A stretch of DNA of 64,000 bases from JANQPX01 sp965222015 (GCA_965222015.1 CBDCTL010000017.1:1-64000); one strand, 5' to 3'; positions 9,605 through 17,269 are shown, numbered from the stretch's first letter. Numbers and translations are program-made. The notes: a model not told the origin generated them from the letters alone.

Positions 9605-10636
9605 GAGCATTTTTCATTTATGTAGATCCATATCCGCAGTGTTGGAGGTAGCTTTCGAACTCGTCGGCGTCACATCGTTCGAGGGCTATGCGAATGGCGT
9701 TCCAGAGCGCTTCCTTGTTTCTCGCAGCAGCCTTGCGCAGGATGGCCTTGAGTTTGGCGAAGACCTGCTCGATCGGATTGAGATCCGGGCTGTAGGGCGG
9801 CAGGTAGAGGACCGACGCACCGGTGCTCTCGATGGTCTGGCGGATGCCATCGACTTTGTGCGCTGAAAGGTTGTCCATCACGACGACGTCGCCTGGTTTG
9901 AGTGTTGGTGCGAGGAATTGCTCGGCATAGGCCCGGAAAGCCGCACCCGTCATCGGCCCGTCGAGCACCAGCGGCGCCGTGATCCCGCTTTGTCTGAGGC
10001 CAGCGACGAAGGTGGTGGTTTTCCAATGCCCATGGGGCGCCTTGGCGACCAGACGCTGGTTCGAGGGGCAGCGGCCATAGCGCCTGGTCATGTTGGTGGC
10101 GGTCGCTGTCTCGTCGATGAAGACAAAGCGCTCGGGGTCCATGAAGCGCTGCCAAACGCGCCAGCGGCGACGCTTCGCGGCCACGTCCGGCCGATCCTGC
10201 TCCGCAGCTCTCAGCGACTTTTTTTGAGCCTGAGCCCGAGCCGGCGAAGCATCCGATGAAGGGTCGAAAGCCCAGCCGTCACATCGAAGCGGCGCTCGAG
10301 TTCAGCCTGGATCTCGGCAAGGGTCATGTCGTGATCGTTTGCGACCATGCTGGCCAGCGCCTCGGCATGGGGCTCGAGCAACAGCGGTCTGCGCCCGCCC
10401 GCTCGCTCCGGCTCCAGATTGCCGGTCGTCCCGACCCGCTGCATCAGCTTGATTGCTGCTGAAGCGCTCACCGAATACCGGCGCGCCGCCTGCCTGATCG
10501 AACTTCCGTTCTCGACGGCCTCAACAAGACGCTCTCTCAAATCCAACGACAACGGTGCTGGCATCGTCCCCACTCAATTGTCTCAACCGACACTGTCGAA
10601 TCACAGGGATCGATTCCACGCAATAGGAAAATGCTC
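9605..10636 (-). mobile_element. IS630-family insertion sequence
   Basis: About 1.03 kb. The left end GAGCATTTTTCATT and the right end (read inward, GAGCATTTTCCTAT) form short inverted repeats around a two-frame transposase. The left flank is the TA dinucleotide expected for IS630 targets. The right flank is not TA, because a second element abuts it. The matching TA appears at 11598, where aroE resumes. Confidence 0.82.
9618..10573 (-). CDS. IS630-family transposase (two frames joined by -1 frameshift)
   Basis: The first frame (10573 to 10211) encodes the helix-turn-helix domain (SIRQAARRYSVSASAAIKLMQ) and ends LRLKKSR. The second frame encodes the DDE catalytic domain with FIDETATATN, VVMDNLSAHK and PPYSPDLNPIEQ. 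The switch lies at a run of seven A (10219-10225 on the plus strand as T). A -1 slip there reads KKSLRAAEQDRPDVAAKRRR and continues without a stop to 9618. Many IS630 members use such programmed slippage, so the element may be active. A decayed single-frame gene is the alternative. Confidence 0.82.
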
Positions 10637-11597
10637 TTCTGTAACGGGCTTTGATTGGTCAACCCTCTTTTTGAGCTTTCATCCTGTCGCCGGCCTCTCT
10701 TCTGTCCGTGGTCGGCGCCTGGCCGCCACCTGATGGGATAAGATGAGGAACAGGTTGGCCGATCTAGCAACGCGTGGTCATCTCTCGATGCCACTGAGCA
10801 TTTTGCGGCCTGGCCTGATCCATCGTCCCGGCGACGGGACCTTGCTCCGGGCGGATGGTGTCGTTCGCCCGAACTCTTAAACCTTGTTGTTCATCCTTTG
10901 GCCATTGCTGCTTTGTCAGCAACAAACGGTGTACCATCGACGAGCATGCGGTGCAGGATCACAGCGAGTCTGCGTGCAAGTGCAACCTTGGCCTTGTTCT
11001 TGCCGGCGCGAGCAGCCAGACGCATGCCCCAACACTTCAGCGCGCCCGCCTTGACCGGTCTGGTGAGAATGATGTGCGCTGCCTCGTACAGCGCCGTGCG
11101 CACGCCGCGATCACCGATTTTGGAGATCCGACCACTCACATCCTTTTCGCCGGACTGATAGCGCTTCGGCGTCATCCCAAAATGTGCACCAACTTGCCGG
11201 GAACGCTTGAAACGGCCGGGATCGTCGATCGCCGAGGCATAGGTCAGTGAGACAAGTACACCGACGCCGGGCGCTGACATCAACAACCTGGCTCGGTCAT
11301 CTCGTCTCGCCAGTGATCGTACCCTGCGCTCGAAACCCTGAAACTCCCGGTGCAGCACCGACCTTGCCGCAAGCAGCGCATCCGGATCGCTGACAATGCT
11401 CGCCTCCCGCAAGATCGAACCTTCGGCGTCGACAACGCAGACGCTTGACTGTTCCAACGAGACATCAATGCCGCAATAATACTCCATGGTCGCCCCTCAA
11501 TGATGCTTGGAGCAGGCCTGTCCTGACTCCGGTTCACACCATCATCTTGGGGGATGACCAGCCAAACCGACTATCGAGCCCAGCCCGTTACCCCATC
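10637..11597 (-). mobile_element. IS110-family (IS1111-subgroup-like) element, internally deleted
   Basis: About 0.96 kb between the right end of the IS630 copy and the resumption of aroE. A perfect 10-bp inverted repeat, GTAACGGGCT, lies at 10641-10650 and, inverted, at 11582-11591, with a few bases outside it at each end. Subterminal inverted repeats of this kind are described for the IS1111 subgroup. The transposase inside is about 140 residues shorter than the family norm, so the element is probably a defective derivative. Confidence 0.65.
10891..11487 (-). CDS. IS110-family transposase with in-frame internal deletion
   Basis: 198 residues against roughly 340 for the family. The N-terminus MEYYCGIDVSLEQSSVCVVD is the start of the DEDD (RuvC-like) domain. 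The C-terminal part has the transposase_20 region with LLMSAPGVGVLVSLTYASAI and the HFGMTPKRYQSGE stretch. The central segment carrying the remaining acidic residues is absent, and the join (DPDALLAARSVLHREF) stays in frame. The product is unlikely to catalyse transposition but could bind DNA or be mobilised in trans. Confidence 0.8.
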   Translation of the reverse strand: MEYYCGIDVSLEQSSVCVVDAEGSILREASIVSDPDALLAARSVLHREFQGFERRVRSLARRDDRARLLMSAPGVGVLVSLTYASAIDDPGRFKRSRQVGAHFGMTPKRYQSGEKDVSGRISKIGDRGVRTALYEAAHIILTRPVKAGALKCWGMRLAARAGKNKAKVALARRLAVILHRMLVDGTPFVADKAAMAKG

Positions 11598-11878
11598 TAG
11601 CGTGCGCCACCATTATCCCGGAAGACTTCGCCTTCGATATCGCCTGCAACGCCACGCCGGTCGGCATGGGCGGCGATCCCCATATGCCCTATGCGCTCGA
11701 TGGTTTTCATGGCGGCACGGTGGTCACCGACGTCGTGACCGACCCTCCACTGACCCCTTGGCTCAAAGCAGCAAGGACGCGCGGCATGACGATCCAAACC
11801 GGTGTCGAGATGGTCGAAGCACAATTCGAATTGGTGCTCGACCAGCTTCTGGGCAGAAGGAGTGGGAATGTGGGGTAG
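11598..11878 (+). pseudogene. aroE: Shikimate dehydrogenase family protein, 3' part
   Basis: Continues the gene broken at 9604. From 11600 the frame reads ACATIIPEDFAFDIACNATPVGMGG and later GGTVVTDVVTDPPLTPWL, the typical C-terminal half of the NADP domain and the C-terminal helix of AroE, and stops at 11878. The TA at 11598-11599 is the second copy of the TA at 9603-9604, consistent with IS630 target duplication. It has no start codon or ribosome binding site and should not be expressed as a functional enzyme. Confidence 0.85.
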
Positions 11879-12045
11879 GAACACCCGTCAGATGATCGGC
11901 GCGCTGGTTTAGCACTGACCCGTGATTGCTTCCACTTCAGAATCTAAGCATCCTCTCTTGCCTGACCAACTTTGCGTAAGTTTGCGCGACTTTGCCCCCG
12001 CTTGCTTACCCATAGCTTACCCGCAATCGGAGCCCCGAATCAAAG

Positions 12046-12066
12046 AAGCCGCCCTGTGGGCGGCTA
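12046..12066 (-). terminator. Rho-independent terminator below the tRNA fragment
   Basis: GCCGCCC and GGCGGGC-type arms with a 4-nt loop form a GC hairpin. On the minus strand it is followed by CTTCTTTGATT. Its position suggests it was the terminator of the tRNA-fMet gene whose 3' end remains at 12093-12142. Confidence 0.55.
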
Positions 12067-12092
12067 TCTTGTTGATCTTGCTTTGTATATTT

Positions 12093-12142
12093 TGGTTGCG
12101 GGGGTAGGATTTGAACCTACGACCTTCAGGTTATGAGCCTGA
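12093..12142 (-). tRNA. 3' fragment of initiator tRNA-Met (probable attachment-site remnant)
   Basis: Read on the minus strand, this gives the anticodon arm AGGCTCATAACCT, a T arm GGTTCAAATCC and a CCCCCGCAACCA end, as in bacterial initiator tRNA-Met. The 5' half (D arm and acceptor 5' strand) is missing. The sequence diverges right after the anticodon stem. Integrative elements often carry the 3' end of their tRNA target, so this is most likely an att site at the edge of an integrated element. It is not a functional tRNA. Confidence 0.75.
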
Positions 12143-12163
12143 TAGATGTGTCTTGTGATCCGA

Positions 12164-13327
12164 TTACCTTGATGTAAGAGGCTCTGCCCCTTCTCCGAGG
12201 ATCTTGAGATAGTCGCGATAGGCATAGACCCGGCCACGCCTGCGGCCCGTGACCTCAGCCACGATATCGAGCTGCTGCAGCGTCTCTAGAGCGGCGTTGA
12301 CCGTCGGCATGGTGAGCCCGGTGAGATCGCGCACCGCCGGCGCGCTCATGAAGGGCTTCTTTTGTAGGAGCTCGTGAAGCCGCAGCACCGAGCCCGAACG
12401 ATCGGCATGTTGCGCGATCGCGGCGCGGTCGGTCTCGAACAGGTCCACGATGCGGGTCGCGCTGTTGAAGGCCTGGTCCGCGGTTTCGGTGACGCCATCG
12501 AGGAAGAACTCGAGCCAGGCCTCCCAAGCGCCTTGCTCCCGTACTTCCTGCAGCAGCCGGTAGTAGTCGGCGCGATGCGTCTTCAGATAGAGGCTGAGAT
12601 AGAGCAGCGGCTGACGCATGACGCCGGTCATGCAAAGGAAGAGCGTGACTAGCAGCCGTCCCAACCTGCCATTGCCGTCCAGGAAGGGATGGATGGTCTC
12701 GAATTGCACGTGGATCAGGCCGGCCTTGATCAGCGGCGGCAGTGACGGCGTGTCCCCGTGGATAAAGCGTTCGAGGTCACCAAGGGCGATCTGCATGTCC
12801 GGAACGGGCGGCGGCACATACAGCGCATTGCCGGGCCGCGTGCCGCCGATCCAGTTCTGGGAGGTGCGGAAATGACCGGGATCCTTGGTCTGGCCGCGTC
12901 CGCTCTGCAGCAGGCGCGCATGCATCTCACGGATCAGGCGCAGCGACAGCGGCAAGCTGTCGAGGCGCTCCAGGCCGTAGAGCAGCGCATCGACATAGTT
13001 GGAAACCTCGCGCACATCGTCGATCGGCGGCTCGGCCACGTGATCGATTTCGAAACGCAGGAGATCTGTCAGAGTCGACTGCGTCCCCTCGATCTGGGAG
13101 GAGAGCACGGCTTCCTTGCGGACATACATGTAGAGAAACAGCGCATGGTCCGGCAGGAGCAGGGTGATGCCGTCCAGCCGCCCGATCGCCCTATCGGCGG
13201 CGCTCAGTCGCGACAGCAGAGGCTCGAGATCGAGCGGCGGGGTCGGCGGCAAGGGTGGCGGCACGAAGGCGCGCACCCGCTCGCCGCCGACGGCGGTCTC
13301 GACATAGCGGCCCAGCCTGCTGGTCAT
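12164..13327 (-). CDS. Fic-family AMP-transferase-type protein with winged-helix C-terminus
   Basis: 387 residues. An N-terminal Fic_N region precedes the Fic core motif HPFLDGNGRLGR (H213), complete for nucleotidyl transfer to a protein hydroxyl. The segment SSQIEG (residues 76-81) matches the inhibitory (S/T)xxxE(G/N) helix, placing the protein in the class II, self-inhibited Fic group. The C-terminal 60 residues form a winged helix (APAVRDLTGLTMPTVNAALE), suggesting DNA binding or autoregulation. It lies directly beside the tRNA fragment with no antitoxin partner. It could act as a stress toxin, a regulator or a maintenance gene of the island. The target is unknown. Confidence 0.88.
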   Translation of the reverse strand: MTSRLGRYVETAVGGERVRAFVPPPLPPTPPLDLEPLLSRLSAADRAIGRLDGITLLLPDHALFLYMYVRKEAVLSSQIEGTQSTLTDLLRFEIDHVAEPPIDDVREVSNYVDALLYGLERLDSLPLSLRLIREMHARLLQSGRGQTKDPGHFRTSQNWIGGTRPGNALYVPPPVPDMQIALGDLERFIHGDTPSLPPLIKAGLIHVQFETIHPFLDGNGRLGRLLVTLFLCMTGVMRQPLLYLSLYLKTHRADYYRLLQEVREQGAWEAWLEFFLDGVTETADQAFNSATRIVDLFETDRAAIAQHADRSGSVLRLHELLQKKPFMSAPAVRDLTGLTMPTVNAALETLQQLDIVAEVTGRRRGRVYAYRDYLKILGEGAEPLTSR

Positions 13328-13368
13328 GATCGTCTCGCCATGAAAGCCTGCTTTATCAGCGATCGGCG

Positions 13369-13407
13369 TTAATTAAAGAAAGAGCGCTTAATTTAATTAA
13401 GAGCGGG
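13369..13407. promoter_or_regulatory. Paired TTAATTAA repeats upstream of the Fic gene
   Basis: Two TTAATTAA octamers at 13369-13376 and 13393-13400, each followed by a GAGCG element, lie 42-80 bp before the Fic start. The AT-rich direct repeat stands out in high-GC DNA and could be the operator of the winged-helix domain encoded by the Fic gene. This is inference from position. Confidence 0.4.
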
Positions 13408-13798
13408 CATTATGCAAGCCCCTCAGAGACGGGCCGGTTGCAACGCTTTTCCCCGAGGAATGCCAGAGCTTTGTCGGCTTGGCGCTCCGTTTCGCTGGTC
13501 TATCGGAACCGTCAACAACTCAACATCATCCGCATGGTGGCTTCGGGCGAGCGGTCGCAATCGACCTCCTTCATGAAACCGTCGCTGCGAGAAGCAAATC
13601 TCGCTCTCCAATTTTCTCGCGTCGGGGATGCAATAATTTTCGCCTCTCAGGTGTCTTGAGTCATTGAGGGAATCCAACGGGACCCGGACAGCCGGCGTCC
13701 CGCGAACAACAGAATTTCGCAAGGGAGAATATTAACCGCGGCTCGATTTCCTTTTCGGGAATCAGAGCGGCAAGAAGCAAAACGTTGAGGAGGGGCCG
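13408..13798. other. Intergenic stretch before the transfer cluster
   Basis: About 390 nt. Short open frames on both strands have no recognisable product. An AGGAGG ribosome binding site for the lytic transglycosylase lies at the right end. I see no copy of the 41-bp tra box here. Confidence 0.4.
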
Positions 13799-14491
13799 AT
13801 GACGTTTCGATGCTCAATGTTGACTGAGACCCTGATCGATATTTTCAAAGGTCGCCATGGTGCGAGGCTGCATCGGCGATCGATGCGAACCCAATGTGAA
13901 GAACCGCCGCGCATCGCTGATCGCTGTCTGCCAGCCTCGATCCCAAGCCGGAGCGTGACGGCGCTCGGTCTCTTGCTGACGATCTCGAGCTCCACCATCG
14001 CACTTGAACCTCTTGGAGCGCCGTGGACAGAGGCCGCGCAAAAGGCCGGCCTCGACGATCCGCGCATGCTGCAGGCGATCGCTTTCGCCGAAAGCGGCCG
14101 GACCAATGACCATGGGCTGATCGAACCATGGCCCTGGGCGTTGAACATCGAAGGCCAGGCGTTCTTTCCGACCAGCCAGGAGGAGGCGATGACACTCCTC
14201 TCGGCCCATCAGGACCGCTCCGTCGATGTCGGCCTGCTGCAGATCAACATCCGCTGGCACGGCCATCGGTTCGATGATCCGAATTCGCTGCTCGACCCCG
14301 TCATCAATCTCGAGATCGGTGCTGCGATCCTCAAGGAGGCGCTGGCGTCGGCGCCGGGCGATCTGACTGCCGGCATCGGCCGGTATCACAGCAGCGATCC
14401 CGAAAGGGCGCGTTCCTATGCCCGAACGGTGCTGGCCTTCTATCGCTATCTGATTCATGGCGACGAGGAGATGCGCGATGCCCGGTCATGA
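13799..14491 (+). CDS. Conjugation-associated lytic transglycosylase
   Basis: Soluble lytic transglycosylase-like (SLT) domain of the VirB1/IpgF/TraM-type group. The catalytic Glu lies in AIAFAESGR, followed by DVGLLQINIRWHG and IGRYHSS, the usual SLT motifs. It would open the peptidoglycan for assembly of the transfer channel. A strong AGGAGG site precedes the ATG at 13799. However, the hydrophobic export segment (VTALGLLLTISSSTIA) begins about 50 residues in, so a downstream start (for example MRTQCEEP) may be the real one. The following FlhD-like gene overlaps its end. Confidence 0.82.
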   Translation: MTFRCSMLTETLIDIFKGRHGARLHRRSMRTQCEEPPRIADRCLPASIPSRSVTALGLLLTISSSTIALEPLGAPWTEAAQKAGLDDPRMLQAIAFAESGRTNDHGLIEPWPWALNIEGQAFFPTSQEEAMTLLSAHQDRSVDVGLLQINIRWHGHRFDDPNSLLDPVINLEIGAAILKEALASAPGDLTAGIGRYHSSDPERARSYARTVLAFYRYLIHGDEEMRDARS

Positions 14492-14837
14492 CGCCGCTCA
14501 AACCATCGTCCCCTTGATCCCAAAGGCTTCGGCGCCGCTCGACGAGGCGCAAGCTACCCAGGCAGTGATCGCGCTCAACCAGGCTTATGTCGCCGCAGCA
14601 GCCGAACTCTGCCGGCAGCATCCGCACCTCGCGACCATCCTGCTTCACCTCGGGCCCGATCATCTGGCAAGGCTGTCCGGCACAACGCCGTTCGATCTGG
14701 TGCGATTGAATGCCGTCCCCGTTGCCCTGGTGCAGCCGCATCCCTGCCTGACCCGGCTACTTGGCGCTACCTCGGTCGACGCGCTGCTCGCCGCGGCCCA
14801 GGATGCGGTCATCGCGCATGATGACCAGGTTCGATGA
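14478..14837 (+). CDS. FlhD-like transcriptional activator subunit
   Basis: 119 residues from the ATG at 14478, the size of E. coli FlhD (a start at 14457 is also possible). The stretch ALNQAYVAAAAELCRQ, HLGPDHLARLSG and FDLVRLNAVPVALV follows the FlhD pattern of an opening helix (INLSYLLLAQRL), a short loop and a conserved KL-type helix. It overlaps the FlhC-like gene by four bases, as in FlhDC-type operons. In SXT/R391 and IncA/C elements such pairs (SetCD, AcaCD) are the master activators of transfer. I read it as the FlhD partner of the same kind of complex. The assignment rests on motif comparison by eye. Confidence 0.65.
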   Translation: MPGHDAAQTIVPLIPKASAPLDEAQATQAVIALNQAYVAAAAELCRQHPHLATILLHLGPDHLARLSGTTPFDLVRLNAVPVALVQPHPCLTRLLGATSVDALLAAAQDAVIAHDDQVR

Positions 14838-15403
14838 GCGGCGACCGGAGCGCAACCGACGGCCTTGATCCGCTGGTCCGCCTGGTGCAGGCCCAAGCCG
14901 AGGCTCTGGATCTGATCAAGCGCGGCCTCCGACCCAAACAGATCACCTGCATGACGGGCCTCAACATCGACAGGGTCAACCAGCTGCGCGCCGGCCTGAT
15001 GCCGACCTCCGAGCGGTGGGGAAGGCCGCCATCGTCCGCAGCGACGATCCTCCGTCGGCCCCAGCTGCGCGCGGCGGCCTGCTACTTCGCCGGCATCCAT
15101 CGGCGGCTTGGCGGTGACGGTGCTGCGGCTCGATCCAACTGGCCGCTGTTTCTGGAGGCTTACGACATCTACCGAACCGTCGTCCGCGGCCTCGACGAGC
15201 TCCTGCCGATCCTCCCGATCGACGATGCCTTCACCATCGTCCAGGCCTTGGACAGCGGCGGGGTCGGGTGGGAGCACTGCGACCTGCATAGCGCCTATTT
15301 GATCATCCCGGATCACAACCGCGTCTGGGGTTGCCCCTATTGCACCCTCGCCAAAGGCGCCTGGTCGACCGTCGACGAGAGGCCGCGCCCGCACGGAGGG
15401 TGA
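14834..15403 (+). CDS. FlhC-like transcriptional activator of transfer genes
   Basis: 189 residues. The N-terminal helix-turn-helix-like region (AQAEALDLIKRGLRPKQITCMTG) resembles FlhC (ARDIQLAMELITLGAR...), and the middle keeps the LFLEAYDIYR and ALDSGG-type helices. The C-terminal zinc site of FlhC (two CxxC pairs) appears here as C149-x2-H152 and C167-x2-C170, so one Cys is replaced by His. The last codons overlap the left copy of the 41-bp repeat. With the FlhD-like protein it probably forms a heteromeric activator binding ahead of both tra operons. Confidence 0.72.
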   Translation: MSGDRSATDGLDPLVRLVQAQAEALDLIKRGLRPKQITCMTGLNIDRVNQLRAGLMPTSERWGRPPSSAATILRRPQLRAAACYFAGIHRRLGGDGAAARSNWPLFLEAYDIYRTVVRGLDELLPILPIDDAFTIVQALDSGGVGWEHCDLHSAYLIIPDHNRVWGCPYCTLAKGAWSTVDERPRPHGG

Positions 15404-15424
15404 TTTCGGGGTCCGTGCCGGCGC
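15384..15424 (+). promoter_or_regulatory. 41-bp tra box, copy 1 (ahead of traL)
   Basis: Contains inverted arms GCACGGA and TCCGTGC separated by 14 bp. An identical 41-bp sequence, apart from one G/C difference, lies at 26093-26133. This copy starts inside the 3' end of the flhC-like gene and ends 56 bp before the traL start. The equivalent spacing of the other copy to the pilin gene suggests an activator site upstream of the -35 region. Confidence 0.75.
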
Positions 15425-15480
15425 CAACGGCGCGTTCACCTGGACTAGGCTCGAAGACAGCAATGTCGAGGAGCCTCCCA

Positions 15481-15762
15481 ATGACCATCCGATCCTTGCC
15501 ACGCACCGTCGACGATCCGCCGTTCTTCCTGCTCTGGCGATTGGATGATTTCGCGCCGCCGACCCTGATGCTGGCGGCAGGCTTTCTGGTGAACGCACCG
15601 TTTCTTCTGGCCTTCGCCGGGCTGGTGCTGGGCTTTCTCTATCAGCGCTATCGCGAGGGTCGGCCGGAGATGTTCGTGCTGCACGCGCTCTACTGGTTCG
15701 GCGTCTGGCCGGGCCGCGGCCGCACCATGCGCAATCCCTTTCAGCGGGTTTACTTGCCATGA
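15481..15762 (+). CDS. traL: Conjugative transfer protein TraL
   Basis: 93-residue inner-membrane protein with two predicted hydrophobic segments, comparable to VirB3. The opening RTVDDPPFFLLWRLDDFAP matches the F-type TraL start (short soluble lead with WRLDD, then membrane helices). ATG 15481 follows GAGGAG. An in-frame extension to 15331 exists but overlaps flhC, and the family length favours 15481. First gene of tra operon 1. The end overlaps traE by four bases. Confidence 0.85.
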   Translation: MTIRSLPRTVDDPPFFLLWRLDDFAPPTLMLAAGFLVNAPFLLAFAGLVLGFLYQRYREGRPEMFVLHALYWFGVWPGRGRTMRNPFQRVYLP

Positions 15763-16361
15763 AGCTCGACGTCCTGTTCGCCGACTGGGCAACCACGAGG
15801 GCGCAGAACCGCTGGCTGTTTGTCGCGGTCGCCGCCTTGTCGTTCACCCTTCTGCTCGCGACCAGCCTGCTGCTCGGCCGGGACCGGGTGGTGGTGCTGG
15901 TGCCGCCCGAGCTTTCGGCCGAGACCGAGATCGCGAGCGACCGCGCGGGCCAGGACTATACCAAGGCCTGGGGCCTGCATATCGCGACCCTGATCGGCAA
16001 TGTCACGCCCGGCAATGGCGCCTTCATCAAGCAGGCGGTCTACCCGCTGCTGGCGCCGGCGATCCATGACGAGGTCACGACCATCATCGAGCGCCAGCTC
16101 GATCAGCTCGAGCGGGACCGCGTGTCCCTTCGTTTCGAGCCGCGTCGCGTGCTGCAGAAGGGCCATCGGGTCTTCGTCTTTGGCTATGGCGTCACCAGCG
16201 CGATCGGCGGCGCGAACGAGGCGCGGGTCAAGCGGACCTATGAGATCGAGCTCGAGATCGAGCGCCACCGCCCGGTGATCCGCGCCATGCGCACCTATGA
16301 GGGCGAGCCGCGCACCGATGGTCCGACGCGGCCGCCGGCCATCGGGGAGGGCGGGTCATGA
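15759..16361 (+). CDS. traE: Conjugative transfer protein TraE (VirB8-like)
   Basis: 200 residues. A short cytoplasmic tail, one membrane helix (FVAVAALSFTLLLATSLLLG) and a periplasmic domain of the TraE/VirB8 NTF2-like fold. It is expected to nucleate the inner-membrane part of the channel. The gene order L-E-K-B is that of F. ATGA overlaps join it to traL and traK, implying translational coupling. Confidence 0.87.
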   Translation: MKLDVLFADWATTRAQNRWLFVAVAALSFTLLLATSLLLGRDRVVVLVPPELSAETEIASDRAGQDYTKAWGLHIATLIGNVTPGNGAFIKQAVYPLLAPAIHDEVTTIIERQLDQLERDRVSLRFEPRRVLQKGHRVFVFGYGVTSAIGGANEARVKRTYEIELEIERHRPVIRAMRTYEGEPRTDGPTRPPAIGEGGS

Positions 16362-17269
16362 TCGGGCGAACTGCACTCGGTACGGCGATGCTGCTCGCTC
16401 TCGGCTCGGCATCGGCGCACCCGCAAGAGGCGCCGATCGACCCTCACCCTGAGTCAAACCTCACGCTTCCATCCATCCCGGCTGACGTCGATCCGCGTCG
16501 GACCGCATCCGAAGGTTCCAGCTCGCGCAAGGTGGTGGACACGCTGCAGACCATCACCGTCGAGCCCGGGGTCAACGAGATCATCCAGATCGCGGTCGGG
16601 CATCCTAACCGGATCGTGACGCCGTTCAAGGCGCCGCGCGTGGTGACCACCGCCGCGGCGAGCGTCGAGACCAGCGCCAATGTCATCTATGTCGCGCCGT
16701 CCGGCCCGGCGCTGATCACCATGTTCCTGACCGAGACCGGCGACGAGAGTGTCTCGATCAGCCTGACCCTGCAGCCAAGGCAGATCCCGCCGCGCGAGCT
16801 TCGCCTCGATCTACCTCCCGGTGTTTACCTGCCGAGGACGAATCGAGAAGAACGAAGGCGCCACGCCACCAACGATCGGACCTATGTCGCCCGCGCCGGC
16901 GCAATGTTCGATCAGCTGGCGCGCGGCCAGGTGCCGCTGGACGCCGCCTTCAGCGACCAGGCGCCGCCGCCTTATCCCCTCTGCGCGGTCGAGGGAGGCT
17001 TCGAGGTGTCCTTCGCCACCGGCCAGTATCTCCTTGCCGAGGATATGGAGGTCTATGTCGGGCTGGTCCGGCATGGCGGCGATGCCGCTGCGGCCTTTCA
17101 GGAACCCTGGTGCTACAGCGAAGGGGTGGTCGCGGTCGCGCTCTGGCCGAGCACGCGTCTGGCGCCTGGCGAGTTCGCCGAGATCTATCTCGCCCGCGCG
17201 CTCGCAGCGACCGACCCAAGCGATTCCAAAGGCCGCCGGCCCTCGCTACTACGGGGGATCCGGCCATGA
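16358..17269 (+). CDS. traK: Conjugative transfer protein TraK (VirB9-like)
   Basis: 303 residues with a signal peptide. The central region VEPGVNEIIQIAVGHPNRIVTPFKAPRV is the TraK signature, in which the sequence around GHPNRI begins the beta-rich N-terminal domain. TraK is periplasmic and binds TraV and TraB in the outer-membrane core complex. The C-terminal half is beta-rich with two cysteines (YPLCAVEGG and EPWCYSEG), which could form a disulfide. Overlaps traB by ATGA. Confidence 0.87.
   Translation: MIGRTALGTAMLLALGSASAHPQEAPIDPHPESNLTLPSIPADVDPRRTASEGSSSRKVVDTLQTITVEPGVNEIIQIAVGHPNRIVTPFKAPRVVTTAAASVETSANVIYVAPSGPALITMFLTETGDESVSISLTLQPRQIPPRELRLDLPPGVYLPRTNREERRRHATNDRTYVARAGAMFDQLARGQVPLDAAFSDQAPPPYPLCAVEGGFEVSFATGQYLLAEDMEVYVGLVRHGGDAAAAFQEPWCYSEGVVAVALWPSTRLAPGEFAEIYLARALAATDPSDSKGRRPSLLRGIRP

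Noticed and set aside
11597..11884. Minus-strand frame opposite the 3' part of aroE
   Set aside because: The plus strand gives recognisable AroE sequence contiguous with the 5' part.
14660..15847. Minus-strand frame over the flhD/flhC-like genes
   Set aside because: Arg/Ala-rich shadow. The forward frames match FlhD and FlhC patterns and overlap in operon fashion.
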